DNA of 64,000 bases. It comes from Croceibacterium_B sp035470785. GTDB lineage: Bacteria; Pseudomonadota; Alphaproteobacteria; Sphingomonadales; Sphingomonadaceae. The stretch lies in the NCBI GenBank assembly GCA_035470785.1, contig DATIQN010000064.1, positions 1-64,000 on the forward strand, given 5' to 3'. A model generated the notes under the pieces. That model had not been told where the DNA came from and did no database searches. It saw only the letters and a list, made by a program, of their open reading frames with translations. Positions 15,715 to 24,431 of the stretch are shown piece after piece. The translations under genes and the position numbers were made by a program. The first letter of the stretch is position 1; each line of letters opens with the position of its first letter.

Positions 15715-16935
15715 TCAGGCCGCCCTGGCCAGCTCGAGATCGAGCCGGTCCCAGATCTCGACCAGCGCCGCGGTCAGTGCGCGCATCATCGCTTCGGAAT
15801 GCGTCGGGCCGGGCGTGAAGCGCAGCCGCTCGGTGCCGCGCGGCACGGTCGGATAATTGATCGGCTGCACGTAGACGCCGTACTCGGCGAGCAGGATGTC
15901 GCTGATCTTCTTGGCCCGGACCGGGTCGCCGACCATCAGCGGCACGATATGCGTGGTCGATTCCATCACCGGCAGCCCGGCTTCGCGGAACTGAGCCTTG
16001 AGCATGGCCGCAGCCGCCTGCTGGCCTTCGCGCTCCTCCGAGCTTTGCTTGAGGTGCCGCACCGCCGCCAGCACGCCCGCGGCAAGCACGGGGCTGAGCG
16101 AAGTTGTGAAGATGAACCCGGGGGCATAGCTGCGGATCACGTCGATGATCTTGCTGTCCGCGGCGATGTAGCCGCCCATCACGCCGAACGCCTTGCCCAG
16201 CGTCCCTTCGATGATGTCGATCCGGTAAGCCGCCTCGTCGCGTTCCGAGATGCCGCCACCGCGCGGGCCGTACATGCCGACCGCGTGGACCTCGTCGATG
16301 TAGGTCAGCGCGTTGTACTTGTCGGCGAGGTCGCAGATCGCGTGAATCGGGGCGACGTCGCCGTCCATCGAATAGACGCTCTCGAACGCGACCAGCTTGG
16401 GAACGTCGGGGCTTTCCGCGGCAAGCAGCTCTTCGAGATGCTCGACGTCGTTGTGGCGGAACACGCGCTTCTCGCAGCCCGAGTTGCGGATGCCGGCAAT
16501 CATGCTCGCGTGGTTGAGCTCGTCGGAGAAGATAACGCAGCCGGGCAGCAGCTTGCCCAGCGTCGAAAGCGTTGCATCGTTCGAGACATAGCCGCTGGTG
16601 AACAGCAGCGCGCCATCCTTGCCGTGGAGGTCGGCGAGTTCCTGCTCAAGCTGGATGTGGTAGTGCGTGTTGCCGGCGATGTTGCGCGTGCCGCCGGCGC
16701 CCGCGCCGACGTCGTGCAACGCCTCTTCCATCGCCGCGATGACCTTGGGGTGCTGACCCATCGACAGGTAGTCGTTCGAGCACCAGACGGTGATCGGCTG
16801 CGGCCCGTTGTGGTGGGCAAAGCAGCGCGCGTTGGGAAACGTTCCCTTGTTGCGCAGGATGTCGATGAACACGCGATACCGACCTTCCGAATGGAGCCGC
16901 TCGATCGCCTGGTCGAAAATCTGGTCGTAGTTCAA
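15715..16935 (-). CDS. hemA: 5-aminolevulinate synthase
   Basis: Condenses glycine and succinyl-CoA to 5-aminolevulinate, the first step of heme synthesis by the C4 route typical of alphaproteobacteria and mitochondria. The protein has 406 residues from TTG 16935 (NYDQIFDQAIERLHSEGRYR), the usual family start and length. An in-frame ATG at 17070 would add 45 untypical residues and run into murI. Visible are the glycine-rich GAGAGGTRNIAGN, the aminotransferase-fold DEVHAVGMYGPRG and the PLP lysine, Lys248, in EGTLGKAFGVMGG. It lies just downstream of murI on the same strand. Other heme genes (hemC, hemD) are 33 kb away. Confidence 0.95.
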   Translation of the reverse strand: MNYDQIFDQAIERLHSEGRYRVFIDILRNKGTFPNARCFAHHNGPQPITVWCSNDYLSMGQHPKVIAAMEEALHDVGAGAGGTRNIAGNTHYHIQLEQELADLHGKDGALLFTSGYVSNDATLSTLGKLLPGCVIFSDELNHASMIAGIRNSGCEKRVFRHNDVEHLEELLAAESPDVPKLVAFESVYSMDGDVAPIHAICDLADKYNALTYIDEVHAVGMYGPRGGGISERDEAAYRIDIIEGTLGKAFGVMGGYIAADSKIIDVIRSYAPGFIFTTSLSPVLAAGVLAAVRHLKQSSEEREGQQAAAAMLKAQFREAGLPVMESTTHIVPLMVGDPVRAKKISDILLAEYGVYVQPINYPTVPRGTERLRFTPGPTHSEAMMRALTAALVEIWDRLDLELARAA

Positions 16936-17041
16936 CGGGTCGGTCCGTTCAGCGCCGCCATCCCGTAGCGGCCGTGGAGTCCCGGGCGACTTAATGGATG
17001 CCAGCCGCGGTTTAAAGCGCGGAGTTTGCGAAGGATTCGCA

Positions 17042-17836
17042 TTAGAGCGTTTCAAGTCGTTCGAGGCCATATTTCTTCAACGCCGGTGCAAGAGACGCCG
17101 CTCGCGCTACGCCGCCGGTAACCACGGCAACATCCGGAGATGTCCGGAGAAACGTTTCGCCCTGAGTGAGATAAGCGATCCGCCGGGCGATTCCTTGCGC
17201 GCCGTCAACGAACGCGACGTTATCCCCTATCGCCGCGCGCAGTTCGTCCTCGACCAGGGGGAAGTGCGTGCAGGCGAGCACAACCGTGTCGATTGCGTCG
17301 CCACCGGGCTGGCTGCGTAGGCCGGCAGCCGCCGCCGCGAAGACCGCGGGATCGGACGTTCCGCCGCGCAGCTTGGTCTCGGCCGCCTCGACCAGTTCGG
17401 GCGCGGCATGACGGATTAACCGCTTGTCCCGCGCGAATTCCCTTTCCAGGTCGTCCACATACTTCTGCCGCACCGTCGCCGCGGTGCCGAGCAGCCCGAT
17501 AGTCCCCGTTTTCGTCATCGCCGCGGCCGGTTTGATCGCCGGCACGGTGCCGACAATCGGCACGTGCAGCACTTCGCGAACCATGCCGAGCGCGATCGTG
17601 CTCGCGGTGTTGCAGGCGATTGTGATCAGGCGCGGGCGGAAGCGCTCGCTCATCCGCCCGAGCAGGCCGGCCACGCGCGCGGCGATCTCCGCCTCTGTCT
17701 TTGCCCCGTAAGGAAGGCCGGCGAGATCGGCGGCGTAGATCACCGGCGCATCGGGCAGCAACTTGCGCAGCTCGGCGAGCACCGTCAGCCCGCCGACGCC
17801 AGAATCGAAAAGCAGGATCGGGGCCTCGGCGTCCAA
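17042..17836 (-). CDS. murI: Glutamate racemase
   Basis: Interconverts L- and D-glutamate to supply D-glutamate for peptidoglycan. At 264 residues it has normal length. The diagnostic motifs are all present: FDSGVGGLTV at the N terminus, the first catalytic Cys in ACNTAST and the second in ACTHFPLV. The start is ATG 17836. A palindromic repeat (17853-17936) separates it from the divergent plsY gene. hemA follows on the same strand after about 100 bp. Confidence 0.96.
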   Translation of the reverse strand: MDAEAPILLFDSGVGGLTVLAELRKLLPDAPVIYAADLAGLPYGAKTEAEIAARVAGLLGRMSERFRPRLITIACNTASTIALGMVREVLHVPIVGTVPAIKPAAAMTKTGTIGLLGTAATVRQKYVDDLEREFARDKRLIRHAAPELVEAAETKLRGGTSDPAVFAAAAAGLRSQPGGDAIDTVVLACTHFPLVEDELRAAIGDNVAFVDGAQGIARRIAYLTQGETFLRTSPDVAVVTGGVARAASLAPALKKYGLERLETL

Positions 17837-17852
17837 GCTTCACTCCACAGCC

Positions 17853-17936
17853 GTTCGGCCTGAGCTTGTCGAAGGCCAGCCGTTTCTCTAACCCGCAAGT
17901 GAAGGAAAAGCCGTCCTTCGACAAGCTCGGGGCGAA
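17853..17936. repeat. Palindromic repeat, GAGCTTGTCGAAGG family
   Basis: TTCGGCCTGAGCTTGTCGAAGG and its near-complement CCTTCGACAAGCTCGGGGCGAA face each other around a 40-nt centre. It lies in the intergenic space between murI and plsY, which are divergent. The same family occurs as a perfect copy at 34913-34990. Confidence 0.85.
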
Positions 17937-17941
17937 GGTAT

Positions 17942-18535
17942 ATGGGGGTCGCTGTGGATTGGCTATATGCCGCGCTGCTCGGTTACCTAGTCGGCTCGAT
18001 TCCTTTTGGTCTGCTGCTGACGCGGCTGTTCGGCGCTGGCGATATTCGGACGATCGGTTCGGGCAGCATCGGCGCTACCAATGTTCTTCGCACCGGGCGC
18101 AAGGGGCTAGCTGCGGCTACGGTGCTGCTCGATGCAGGCAAGGGCGCCATGGTCGTGCTGCTCGCCACGCGCTATCTTCCGGGCTCCGAAGGCGTCGCCG
18201 CTGTGGCAGCGGTCGTCGGACATTGCTTCCCGGTCTGGCTCAAGTTCCGGGGAGGCAAGGGGTTCGCGACCGCCGCAGGAATTTGCCTCGTGCTGGCATG
18301 GCCCGCTTTTCTCGTGAGCGCCGCAGTGTGGGGACTTATGATTGGCGCGACCCGGATATCGTCAGTCGCTTCGATGACGTCGGTCATAATCGCGCCGCTA
18401 GCCTCATTGCTTCTCGACTTTGAGGGTGCCGCCAAAACCCTCGTGGCGATTGCGGTCATCGTATTGGTGCAGCACCGAGCCAACATCGCGCGGCTTCTGA
18501 AGGGCGAAGAGACCAGGGTCGGTTCAAAGTCGTGA
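17942..18535 (+). CDS. plsY: Acyl-phosphate glycerol-3-phosphate acyltransferase
   Basis: Integral inner-membrane enzyme that transfers the acyl group of acyl-phosphate to glycerol-3-phosphate, making lysophosphatidate. The 197 residues contain the three conserved cytoplasmic motifs GSIPFG, GSGSIGATNVLRTGRKG and GHCFPVWLKFRGGKGFAT, with five hydrophobic helices between and after them. The stop overlaps the GTG of the dprA remnant (GTGA), which preserves the ancestral plsY-dprA coupling. Start ATG 17942 puts the first helix at residue 5. Confidence 0.95.
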   Translation: MGVAVDWLYAALLGYLVGSIPFGLLLTRLFGAGDIRTIGSGSIGATNVLRTGRKGLAAATVLLDAGKGAMVVLLATRYLPGSEGVAAVAAVVGHCFPVWLKFRGGKGFATAAGICLVLAWPAFLVSAAVWGLMIGATRISSVASMTSVIIAPLASLLLDFEGAAKTLVAIAVIVLVQHRANIARLLKGEETRVGSKS

Positions 18536-18752
18536 CGCTCAGCCAAGACGAAGCTTTCGCCCGTATCCGCCTGCTGCGCTCGCCGAATGTCGGGCCAGTC
18601 AGATACGCGCAACTGCTGCGCCGGTCGCGGTCGACGAGCTGATCCGCCAGTCGGGCGCCAGTGCGGCGGAAGTGCAGATGGCGCTGTTGGAGCTTGAGAT
18701 TTCCGGTCGATTGCAGCGCCATGCGGCGGGAAGGATGTCGCTGGCGGCTTGA
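18532..18752 (+). pseudogene. dprA: dprA remnant: both ends kept, core deleted
   Basis: GTG 18532, overlapping the plsY stop, begins a DprA-like N terminus (TLSQDEAFARIRLLRSPNVG then PVRYAQLLRR). After about 31 codons the sequence jumps to a DprA C-terminal winged helix (PVAVDELIRQSGASAAEVQM then ALLELEISGRL) in another frame, ending at TGA 18750-18752. The whole Rossmann core, about 300 codons, is missing, and the zero frame stops at 18640-18642. DprA loads RecA on incoming DNA during natural transformation. This gene cannot make it. The site, between plsY and topA, is where sphingomonads usually keep an intact dprA. Confidence 0.85.
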
Positions 18753-18809
18753 CGGAATGTCGGATTAGTCGACGATATATATCGGGCTGGAGTTGGAGGG
18801 GGAGTCGAC

Positions 18810-19481
18810 ATGGCCACGATACCGAACCGCGAACTGAAGATAGGCGAAATCATCGACAAGTCGCTCGCCGTGCTGGAGCGCGCGGTCATGCCGGCGCTGA
18901 TCTTCTTCGTCGCTTATACCGTGGTTAATGGGGTGATCGCCTATTTCACGGCGACTGCAGCGCCGATGTCGCAAATGGCGGCTTCGCTGCTCAAGATCGT
19001 GGTTGCGGTATTCTTCACGTACCAGCTCCTTAACGCAATGGTGGAACGGACCGCCCTGCGTTCGCGCGGCGATACCGATGTGTTCCTGTCGTATTTCGGC
19101 CTCGCTGTGCTTTACGCCCTGGGAGTCCTGGCAGGGTTCGTACTGCTCATTATTCCCGCGTTCTTCCTGATCGCTCGATGGAGCCTGGCGCAGCCATTGG
19201 TCGTCGCGCGGGGCGACGGCGTTAGGCAGGCATTCGGCGAAAGCTGGGAGAGGACCAGGGGCAACGAGTTCCAGATTATCGTCGCCGTGTTAGTCCTGGT
19301 TATTCTTCCCCAAGCCATATCTGTGACCACCGGCTTCATGTTCCCGAAGGATAATCTGCTCGGCATCACCCTCTCGCAGATCCTGGCGAGCGTTTCGAGC
19401 GTGTTGTCGCTGGCGATGAGCGTGGCACTCTACGGCATGATCATCGGCGTGCCGAAGGACGTGGCAGCGACCTTCGAATGA
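18810..19481 (+). CDS. Multi-pass membrane protein of unknown function
   Basis: A 223-residue protein with about five to six hydrophobic helices (for example VMPALIFFVAYTVVNGVIAY and LAVLYALGVLAGFVLLIIPA). It contains the segment RWSLAQPLVVARGDGVRQAF followed by GESWERTRGNEFQ, which resembles the membrane domain found in glycerophosphodiester phosphodiesterase-like and DUF975-like proteins. No catalytic site is visible. It sits between the dprA remnant and topA on the same strand, with a GGAGG-type site (gttggaggggga) ahead of ATG 18810. Confidence 0.8.
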   Translation: MATIPNRELKIGEIIDKSLAVLERAVMPALIFFVAYTVVNGVIAYFTATAAPMSQMAASLLKIVVAVFFTYQLLNAMVERTALRSRGDTDVFLSYFGLAVLYALGVLAGFVLLIIPAFFLIARWSLAQPLVVARGDGVRQAFGESWERTRGNEFQIIVAVLVLVILPQAISVTTGFMFPKDNLLGITLSQILASVSSVLSLAMSVALYGMIIGVPKDVAATFE

Positions 19482-19568
19482 CAATCGCGCGGATCGGCGC
19501 TTGACGCGCGCCGCCTGCTGCCATCACCCTCGCGCGTACGTATACGTGTAGGGGCTAGTTTAACTTTC

Positions 19569-22109
19569 ATGCAGCTTGTCATCGTCGAATCGCCCGCCAA
19601 GGCGCGCACCATCGAAAAATACCTCGGGGGGGACTACAAGGTCCTCGCCTCTTACGGCCACGTCCGCGATCTGCCGGCGAAGGACGGCAGCGTGCGCCCC
19701 GACGAAGACTTCGCGATGGACTGGGAGGTCTATGGCGACAAGGTGAAGCGGGTGAAGGAGATTGCTGACCTGGCCAAGAAGGCCGACCGGCTGATCCTCG
19801 CCACCGACCCCGACCGCGAAGGCGAGGCGATTAGCTGGCACGTCCAGGAACTGCTCCGGAACCGCAAGGCGCTGCCGGCCGAGGTCGAGCGCGTCACCTT
19901 CAACGCGATCACCAAGCAGGCCGTGACCGACGCGATGCAGCATCCGCGCGCGCTCGATACCGACCTTATCGACGCCTACCTCGCCCGCCGCGCGCTCGAT
20001 TACCTGTTCGGCTTCACGCTCAGCCCGGTGCTGTGGCGCAAGCTGCCGGGCGCCAAGAGCGCGGGCCGGGTGCAGTCGGTTGCCCTCAGGCTGATCGTCG
20101 ACCGCGAGTTCGAGATCGAAGCCTTCGTGCCGCAGGAATACTGGTCCGTCGTCGCAGCGATGGAGCACGACGGCACCGAGTTCGAGGCGCGACTGGTCAC
20201 GTTCGAGGGACTAAAGCTCGACCGCCTGACTATCGGCGACAAAGGAATGGCGGCCGCAGCCAAGGCCGCGGTCGAGGCCGGGCGCTTCACGGTCGAGGAA
20301 GTCGAAACCAAGCCGCTCAAGCGCAACCCGGCGCCGCCGTTTACCACCAGCACGCTGCAGCAGGAAGCCGCGCGCAAGCTCGGCTATTCAGCCAGCCACA
20401 CGATGCGCCTGGCGCAGAATCTCTACGAGGCCGGCGCGATCACCTATATGCGCACCGACGGCGTGCAGATGGATCACAGCGCGATCAGCGCCGCGCGCCG
20501 CGCGATCACCGAGCGCTTCGACGGCAGCTACCTGCCCGAGAAGCCGCGCATCTATCAAACCAAGGCCAAGAACGCTCAGGAAGCGCACGAAGCGATCCGT
20601 CCGACCGACTTCGACCGCAGTCACGCCGCCAGCGGCGATGAAGCCAAGCTCTACGAACTCATCTACAAGCGCGCCATGGCGAGCCAGATGGCCGGCGCCA
20701 GCCTGGAGCGCACTACCGTCACGCTGCGCGATCCAACCGGGCGGCACGAGCTTCGGGCCACCGGCCAGGTGGTCAAGTTCCCCGGCTTCCTCGCGATCTA
20801 CGAGGAAGGCCGTGACCAGAAGGACGACGACGAGGACGAAGGCCTGCTGCCCCTCATGCGCAAGGGAGATGCGCCCGCGAAGAAGGCCGTCACCGCCGAC
20901 CAGCACTTCACCCAGCCGCCGCCGCGGTTCTCCGAGGCGAGTCTGGTCAAGCGGCTCGAGGAGCTCGGCATCGGTCGCCCCTCGACTTACGCCTCGACGA
21001 TCCAGACGCTGCGCGACCGCGAGTACGTGCGGATGGAGAAGAACCGCTTCTTCGCCGAGGAATCCGGCCGCCTGCTGACCGCGTTCCTCGAACGCTTCTT
21101 CCCGCGCTACGTCGCCTACGACTTCACCGCGGGGATGGAGGAGGAGCTCGACGACGTCTCCGGCGGCCGCGCCGAATGGAAGCAGGTGCTTGAGGCCTTC
21201 TGGCGCGACTTCAAGCCGAAGAGCGACGAGGTGATGGAGCGCAAGCCCTCCGAAGTTACCGAGGTGCTCGACGAGTTCCTGTCGGATTACCTGTTCCCCA
21301 AGCAGGCCGACGGCGGCGATCCGCGGCAGTGCCCCAAGTGCGTTGCCGAAGGCCGCGAAGGCGGTCGGCTAAGCCTTCGCGGTGGCCGCTTCGGGGCGTT
21401 CGTCGCCTGCTCGAATTACCCCGAGTGCGCGTTCCGCCGGAAGTTCGGCCAGCCGGGCGAAGGCGGGGCCGGCGAGGACGAGTCGATGGGGCAGGATCCC
21501 GCGACGGGTCTCGAGGTCAATCGCAAGACCGGCCGCTTCGGCCCTTATGTCCAGCTGGGCGAGGGCAAGGACGCGCGCCGCGCCTCGATCCCCAAGGACT
21601 TGCCCGATTTCGATCTCGAATGGGCCCTGAAGCTGCTCGCCCTCCCTCGTGAGATCGGTCCGCATCCCGAGAGCGGCAAGCCGATCACCGCGAGCATCGG
21701 CCGCTATGGCCCGTACCTCGCGCACGACGGCAAGTACGCCAAGCTGTCGAGCACCCGCGACGTGTTCGAAACCGGGATGAACGCGGCAGTGACGCTGCTC
21801 GCCGAGGCCGCCAATCGCGGCAGCCGTGAAGGCCGCGCCAAGGCCGAGGCGATCAAGACGCTCGGCGCGCATCCCGCCAGTGGCGGCGAGATAAAGGTGA
21901 TGCCCGGCCGCTACGGTCCATATGTGACCGATGGCACGACCAATGCTACGGTGCCCAAGGACATCAAGCCGGAGGACGTGACCGAGAGCCAGGCGATCGA
22001 GCTGATCGACGCCCGTGCCGCCAAGGGACCGGCGAAGGAAAAGGGGCGCGGCGGGGCGAAGAAGAAGACTCCGGCGAAGAAGGCGCCGGCGAAGAAGGCC
22101 AAGGCATGA
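19569..22109 (+). CDS. topA: DNA topoisomerase I
   Basis: Type IA topoisomerase that relaxes negative supercoils. The 846 residues begin with the TOPRIM domain (VIVESPAKARTIEKYLG, then ATDPDREGEAISWHV). The catalytic Tyr293 lies in AGAITYMRTDG. A single four-Cys zinc element (CPKCVAEG to CSNYPECAFRRKFG, around residues 580-620) is followed by TopA C-terminal repeats (RFGPYVQLGEG, RYGPYLAHDGKYA and RYGPYVTDG) and a Lys/Ala-rich tail that should bind DNA. The stop overlaps the start of a small HTH gene (ATGA). Confidence 0.97.
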   Translation: MQLVIVESPAKARTIEKYLGGDYKVLASYGHVRDLPAKDGSVRPDEDFAMDWEVYGDKVKRVKEIADLAKKADRLILATDPDREGEAISWHVQELLRNRKALPAEVERVTFNAITKQAVTDAMQHPRALDTDLIDAYLARRALDYLFGFTLSPVLWRKLPGAKSAGRVQSVALRLIVDREFEIEAFVPQEYWSVVAAMEHDGTEFEARLVTFEGLKLDRLTIGDKGMAAAAKAAVEAGRFTVEEVETKPLKRNPAPPFTTSTLQQEAARKLGYSASHTMRLAQNLYEAGAITYMRTDGVQMDHSAISAARRAITERFDGSYLPEKPRIYQTKAKNAQEAHEAIRPTDFDRSHAASGDEAKLYELIYKRAMASQMAGASLERTTVTLRDPTGRHELRATGQVVKFPGFLAIYEEGRDQKDDDEDEGLLPLMRKGDAPAKKAVTADQHFTQPPPRFSEASLVKRLEELGIGRPSTYASTIQTLRDREYVRMEKNRFFAEESGRLLTAFLERFFPRYVAYDFTAGMEEELDDVSGGRAEWKQVLEAFWRDFKPKSDEVMERKPSEVTEVLDEFLSDYLFPKQADGGDPRQCPKCVAEGREGGRLSLRGGRFGAFVACSNYPECAFRRKFGQPGEGGAGEDESMGQDPATGLEVNRKTGRFGPYVQLGEGKDARRASIPKDLPDFDLEWALKLLALPREIGPHPESGKPITASIGRYGPYLAHDGKYAKLSSTRDVFETGMNAAVTLLAEAANRGSREGRAKAEAIKTLGAHPASGGEIKVMPGRYGPYVTDGTTNATVPKDIKPEDVTESQAIELIDARAAKGPAKEKGRGGAKKKTPAKKAPAKKAKA

Positions 22110-22285
22110 GCGAGAAATTCGAACGTCACCGCCAACCCTGGCGCTCCGACGAGGTCGCCAAGCTGAAGACGCTCGCTTCGAAGGGCAAAGGCCTCAAGGA
22201 AATCGCCAAGGCGCTCACTCGCACCGAGGAATCGACCAAGGAGCGCGCCAAGATCGACGGCATATCGATCGCCAAGAAGCGCTGA
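22106..22285 (+). CDS. Small Myb/SANT-like helix-turn-helix protein
   Basis: A 59-residue basic protein whose ATG overlaps the topA stop. The segment PWRSDEVAKLKTLASKGKGL followed by KEIAKALTRTEESTKERAK looks like a SANT/Myb-type or HTH DNA-binding helix set. Translational coupling to topA suggests co-production with it. I do not know its role; the coupling is seen, a nucleoid-related function is speculation. Confidence 0.75.
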   Translation: MSEKFERHRQPWRSDEVAKLKTLASKGKGLKEIAKALTRTEESTKERAKIDGISIAKKR

Positions 22286-22399
22286 CCGGGCGGGACCTTT
22301 CTTTTGACTGAGCGTTCCCCCGGCATGCTTCGATCACAGGATTTCGGCGATTGTTCACCCCCGGTGCGCGAAGGCCCCCGGGTGCGTCCCAATCGGGAG

Positions 22400-23776
22400 A
22401 TGGACGGTTTGCCGTTGCCGCGCCGATATTGGGCGATCGCGGCGATCAGTTTCGGCACCTCGCTGTTCGTGGTCGACGGAGCGATCGCCAATGTCGCGCT
22501 GCCGACGATCGGCCGCGAACTCGGCGTCGGCAACGGCGCGGTGACCAACGTCGTCACGGTCTACCAGCTCGTGCTGGTGATGGTGCTCTTGCCGTTCTCG
22601 AGCCTCGGCGACCGCGTCGGCCACCGCACACTGTATCAGATCGGCCAGGTCCTGTTCCTGCTCGCCTCGGCGGTGGTGCTGTTCATCTCAAGCTTCCCCT
22701 TGTTGCTGCTGGCGCGCGCCGGACAGGCGCTCGGGGCGGGCATGGCGCTGAGCGTCTCGGCGGCCATGCTGCGCGAAGTCTACCCGGCGCGCAGCCTCGG
22801 CAGCGGCATGGGCATCAACTCGGTGGTGGTGGCTTCGTCTTCGGCGCTGGCGCCCACGCTCGGCGGCTGGCTCGTCGCCAGCCTAGATTGGCGCTGGGTG
22901 TTCGTCGCTGCCGTTCCCATGGCGGTGATCTCGCTTCTGCTCGGACGTGCCTTGCCCGATCCGTTCAAGGTCGAACGCAAGGTCGAGTACCTCAGCGGCC
23001 TGTGGAGCGCGCTCACCGTCCTGCTGGTCATCGGCGGCATCCAGGTGGCGACCCACGCGGGCACCGTCCCGCTCGGGGCGGGCATCTCGCTTGCCGGGGT
23101 AGTTTCCGCGGTGCTGCTCGTCAGGCGCGAGCGCCAGCGGCACGCTCCCGTCGTGCCGGTCGACCTGATGGCGATGCCGGTGATCGGGCTGTCGGCGCTC
23201 GCCGCAGTGTGCGCCTTCATTGCCTCCGGCTCGCTGCTGGTCTCGCTCCCGTTCCTGTTCGAGCAGGGGATGGGCTATCCGCCCGACCAGGTCGGCCTGC
23301 TCTTGCTGCCGTTCCCCCTGACGATGCTGATCGTCGCCCCGGCAGCTGGCTGGCTGTCGGACCGGGTCGCGCCCACCAAGCTCGGCGTCACCGGCATGGC
23401 GATCGCCATCGTGGCGCTGCTGCTACTGGCGTTTATGGGGCCCCATCCGGGCGCCTTCGGGATCGCCTGGCGGCTCTCGCTGTGCGCATTCGGCTTCGGA
23501 CTGTTCTTCGCGCCGAACTCGCGGCTGCTGATCGGCCAGGCGCCAAAGGACCGCGCAGCGGCGGCGGGCGGCCTGCTGTCGACCTCCCGCCTCTCGGGCC
23601 AGACCCTGGCCGCGGCGATAGTCGGCATTCTGCTGACCGCCGGGCTGGGTCTCGGCCCCACGCCCATGCTCGTCGCGTGCGCGCTGTCGGTGGTCGCCGC
23701 GCTGTGCAGCTTTGCGCGCTATACAACCGTCACCCGCGCGGGGGGCACACTGGCGGACCTCAAGCGTGCGACTTAG
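22400..23776 (+). CDS. MFS multidrug transporter, DHA2 (14-TM) type
   Basis: A 458-residue transporter from ATG 22400 (DGLPLPRRYWAIAAISFG). Features are the helix-1 motif VVDGAIANVALPTI, the A-motif GDRVGHRTLYQIG after helix 2, and helix-5 motif C (VVVASSSALAPTLGGWLV), as in EmrB/QacA-like drug:proton antiporters. Fourteen hydrophobic segments can be counted. An upstream in-frame TTG at 22304 would add 32 residues without membrane character, so I prefer 22400, although its GGGAG lies very close to the ATG. Substrates cannot be predicted. Confidence 0.88.
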   Translation: MDGLPLPRRYWAIAAISFGTSLFVVDGAIANVALPTIGRELGVGNGAVTNVVTVYQLVLVMVLLPFSSLGDRVGHRTLYQIGQVLFLLASAVVLFISSFPLLLLARAGQALGAGMALSVSAAMLREVYPARSLGSGMGINSVVVASSSALAPTLGGWLVASLDWRWVFVAAVPMAVISLLLGRALPDPFKVERKVEYLSGLWSALTVLLVIGGIQVATHAGTVPLGAGISLAGVVSAVLLVRRERQRHAPVVPVDLMAMPVIGLSALAAVCAFIASGSLLVSLPFLFEQGMGYPPDQVGLLLLPFPLTMLIVAPAAGWLSDRVAPTKLGVTGMAIAIVALLLLAFMGPHPGAFGIAWRLSLCAFGFGLFFAPNSRLLIGQAPKDRAAAAGGLLSTSRLSGQTLAAAIVGILLTAGLGLGPTPMLVACALSVVAALCSFARYTTVTRAGGTLADLKRAT

Positions 23777-23820
23777 GGCACAACTTGCTTGCAGCAATTG
23801 CAGCGTGATAACGTTCGAAG

Positions 23821-24420
23821 ATGCTACCACTTCTGCTCCTTGCTACTGCCTTGATGAGCGCCCCGGAGTTAAGGCCGAACGATCTGTACAACCAGCTCAG
23901 GAGCGGAACTGGGGAAGGAGCGCTCTTCGCCAACCTGTTCGTCGCTCCTGACGGCAAGGTGGAGGAGTGCGAAGTCTACTATTCCAAGGTATCGAAAGCG
24001 CAGTCGGCGAAGTTCTGCAGCAATGCGATTGGTTTGACGGTTTCCAGCCCTGCCGTCGGCCCTGACGGCAAGCCCGAGTTTGGGATTCTCGATTTTGGCA
24101 GGATTGTCATTCGAACCACGTCGTCGGGTCCGTCGACGGCCCCAAAGTTCGAACTTCCGCCCGACCTTGAGGTGAATGTGAACGCGTTGCCCGATGAGCA
24201 CCAAAACAAGCTACGGACGAGGCTGGCCATTTTGGTCGATGATCACGGAGTCGTTGCCGCCTGCCAGCCGGATCAGGATACTCCGGCGGACTACGCGAAG
24301 GTGGCTTGCGACCAGGTGCAGCAACTGACCACTCAAGTGAGGAAGAATGCGGGGGGATCTGCGGTCCGCTATGTCACAGGCTTCGTCGTCGATTTCGTCA
24401 AGGACAGGACGACCGGCTAA
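23821..24420 (+). CDS. Secreted protein with two TonB-C-like repeats
   Basis: A 199-residue protein with an N-terminal hydrophobic signal (LPLLLLATALMSAPE). Two half-repeats follow: FVAPDGKVEECEVYYSKVSK followed by AQSAKFC, and ILVDDHGVVAACQPDQDTPA followed by DYAKVACDQV. Both share the 'V-DG-V--C-V' strand and following Cys seen in TonB C-terminal domains, each probably with one disulfide. It lacks the transmembrane-Pro/Lys linker of true TonB, so it is not an energy transducer. It ends 11 bp before the convergent era gene. Confidence 0.72.
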   Translation: MLPLLLLATALMSAPELRPNDLYNQLRSGTGEGALFANLFVAPDGKVEECEVYYSKVSKAQSAKFCSNAIGLTVSSPAVGPDGKPEFGILDFGRIVIRTTSSGPSTAPKFELPPDLEVNVNALPDEHQNKLRTRLAILVDDHGVVAACQPDQDTPADYAKVACDQVQQLTTQVRKNAGGSAVRYVTGFVVDFVKDRTTG

Positions 24421-24431
24421 GGTGCCGGAAA

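Noticed and set aside
23821..24420. Possible TonB energy transducer
   Set aside because: It has TonB-C-like half repeats but no anchoring helix plus proline-rich linker and no ExbBD neighbours, so a transducer role is not supported.
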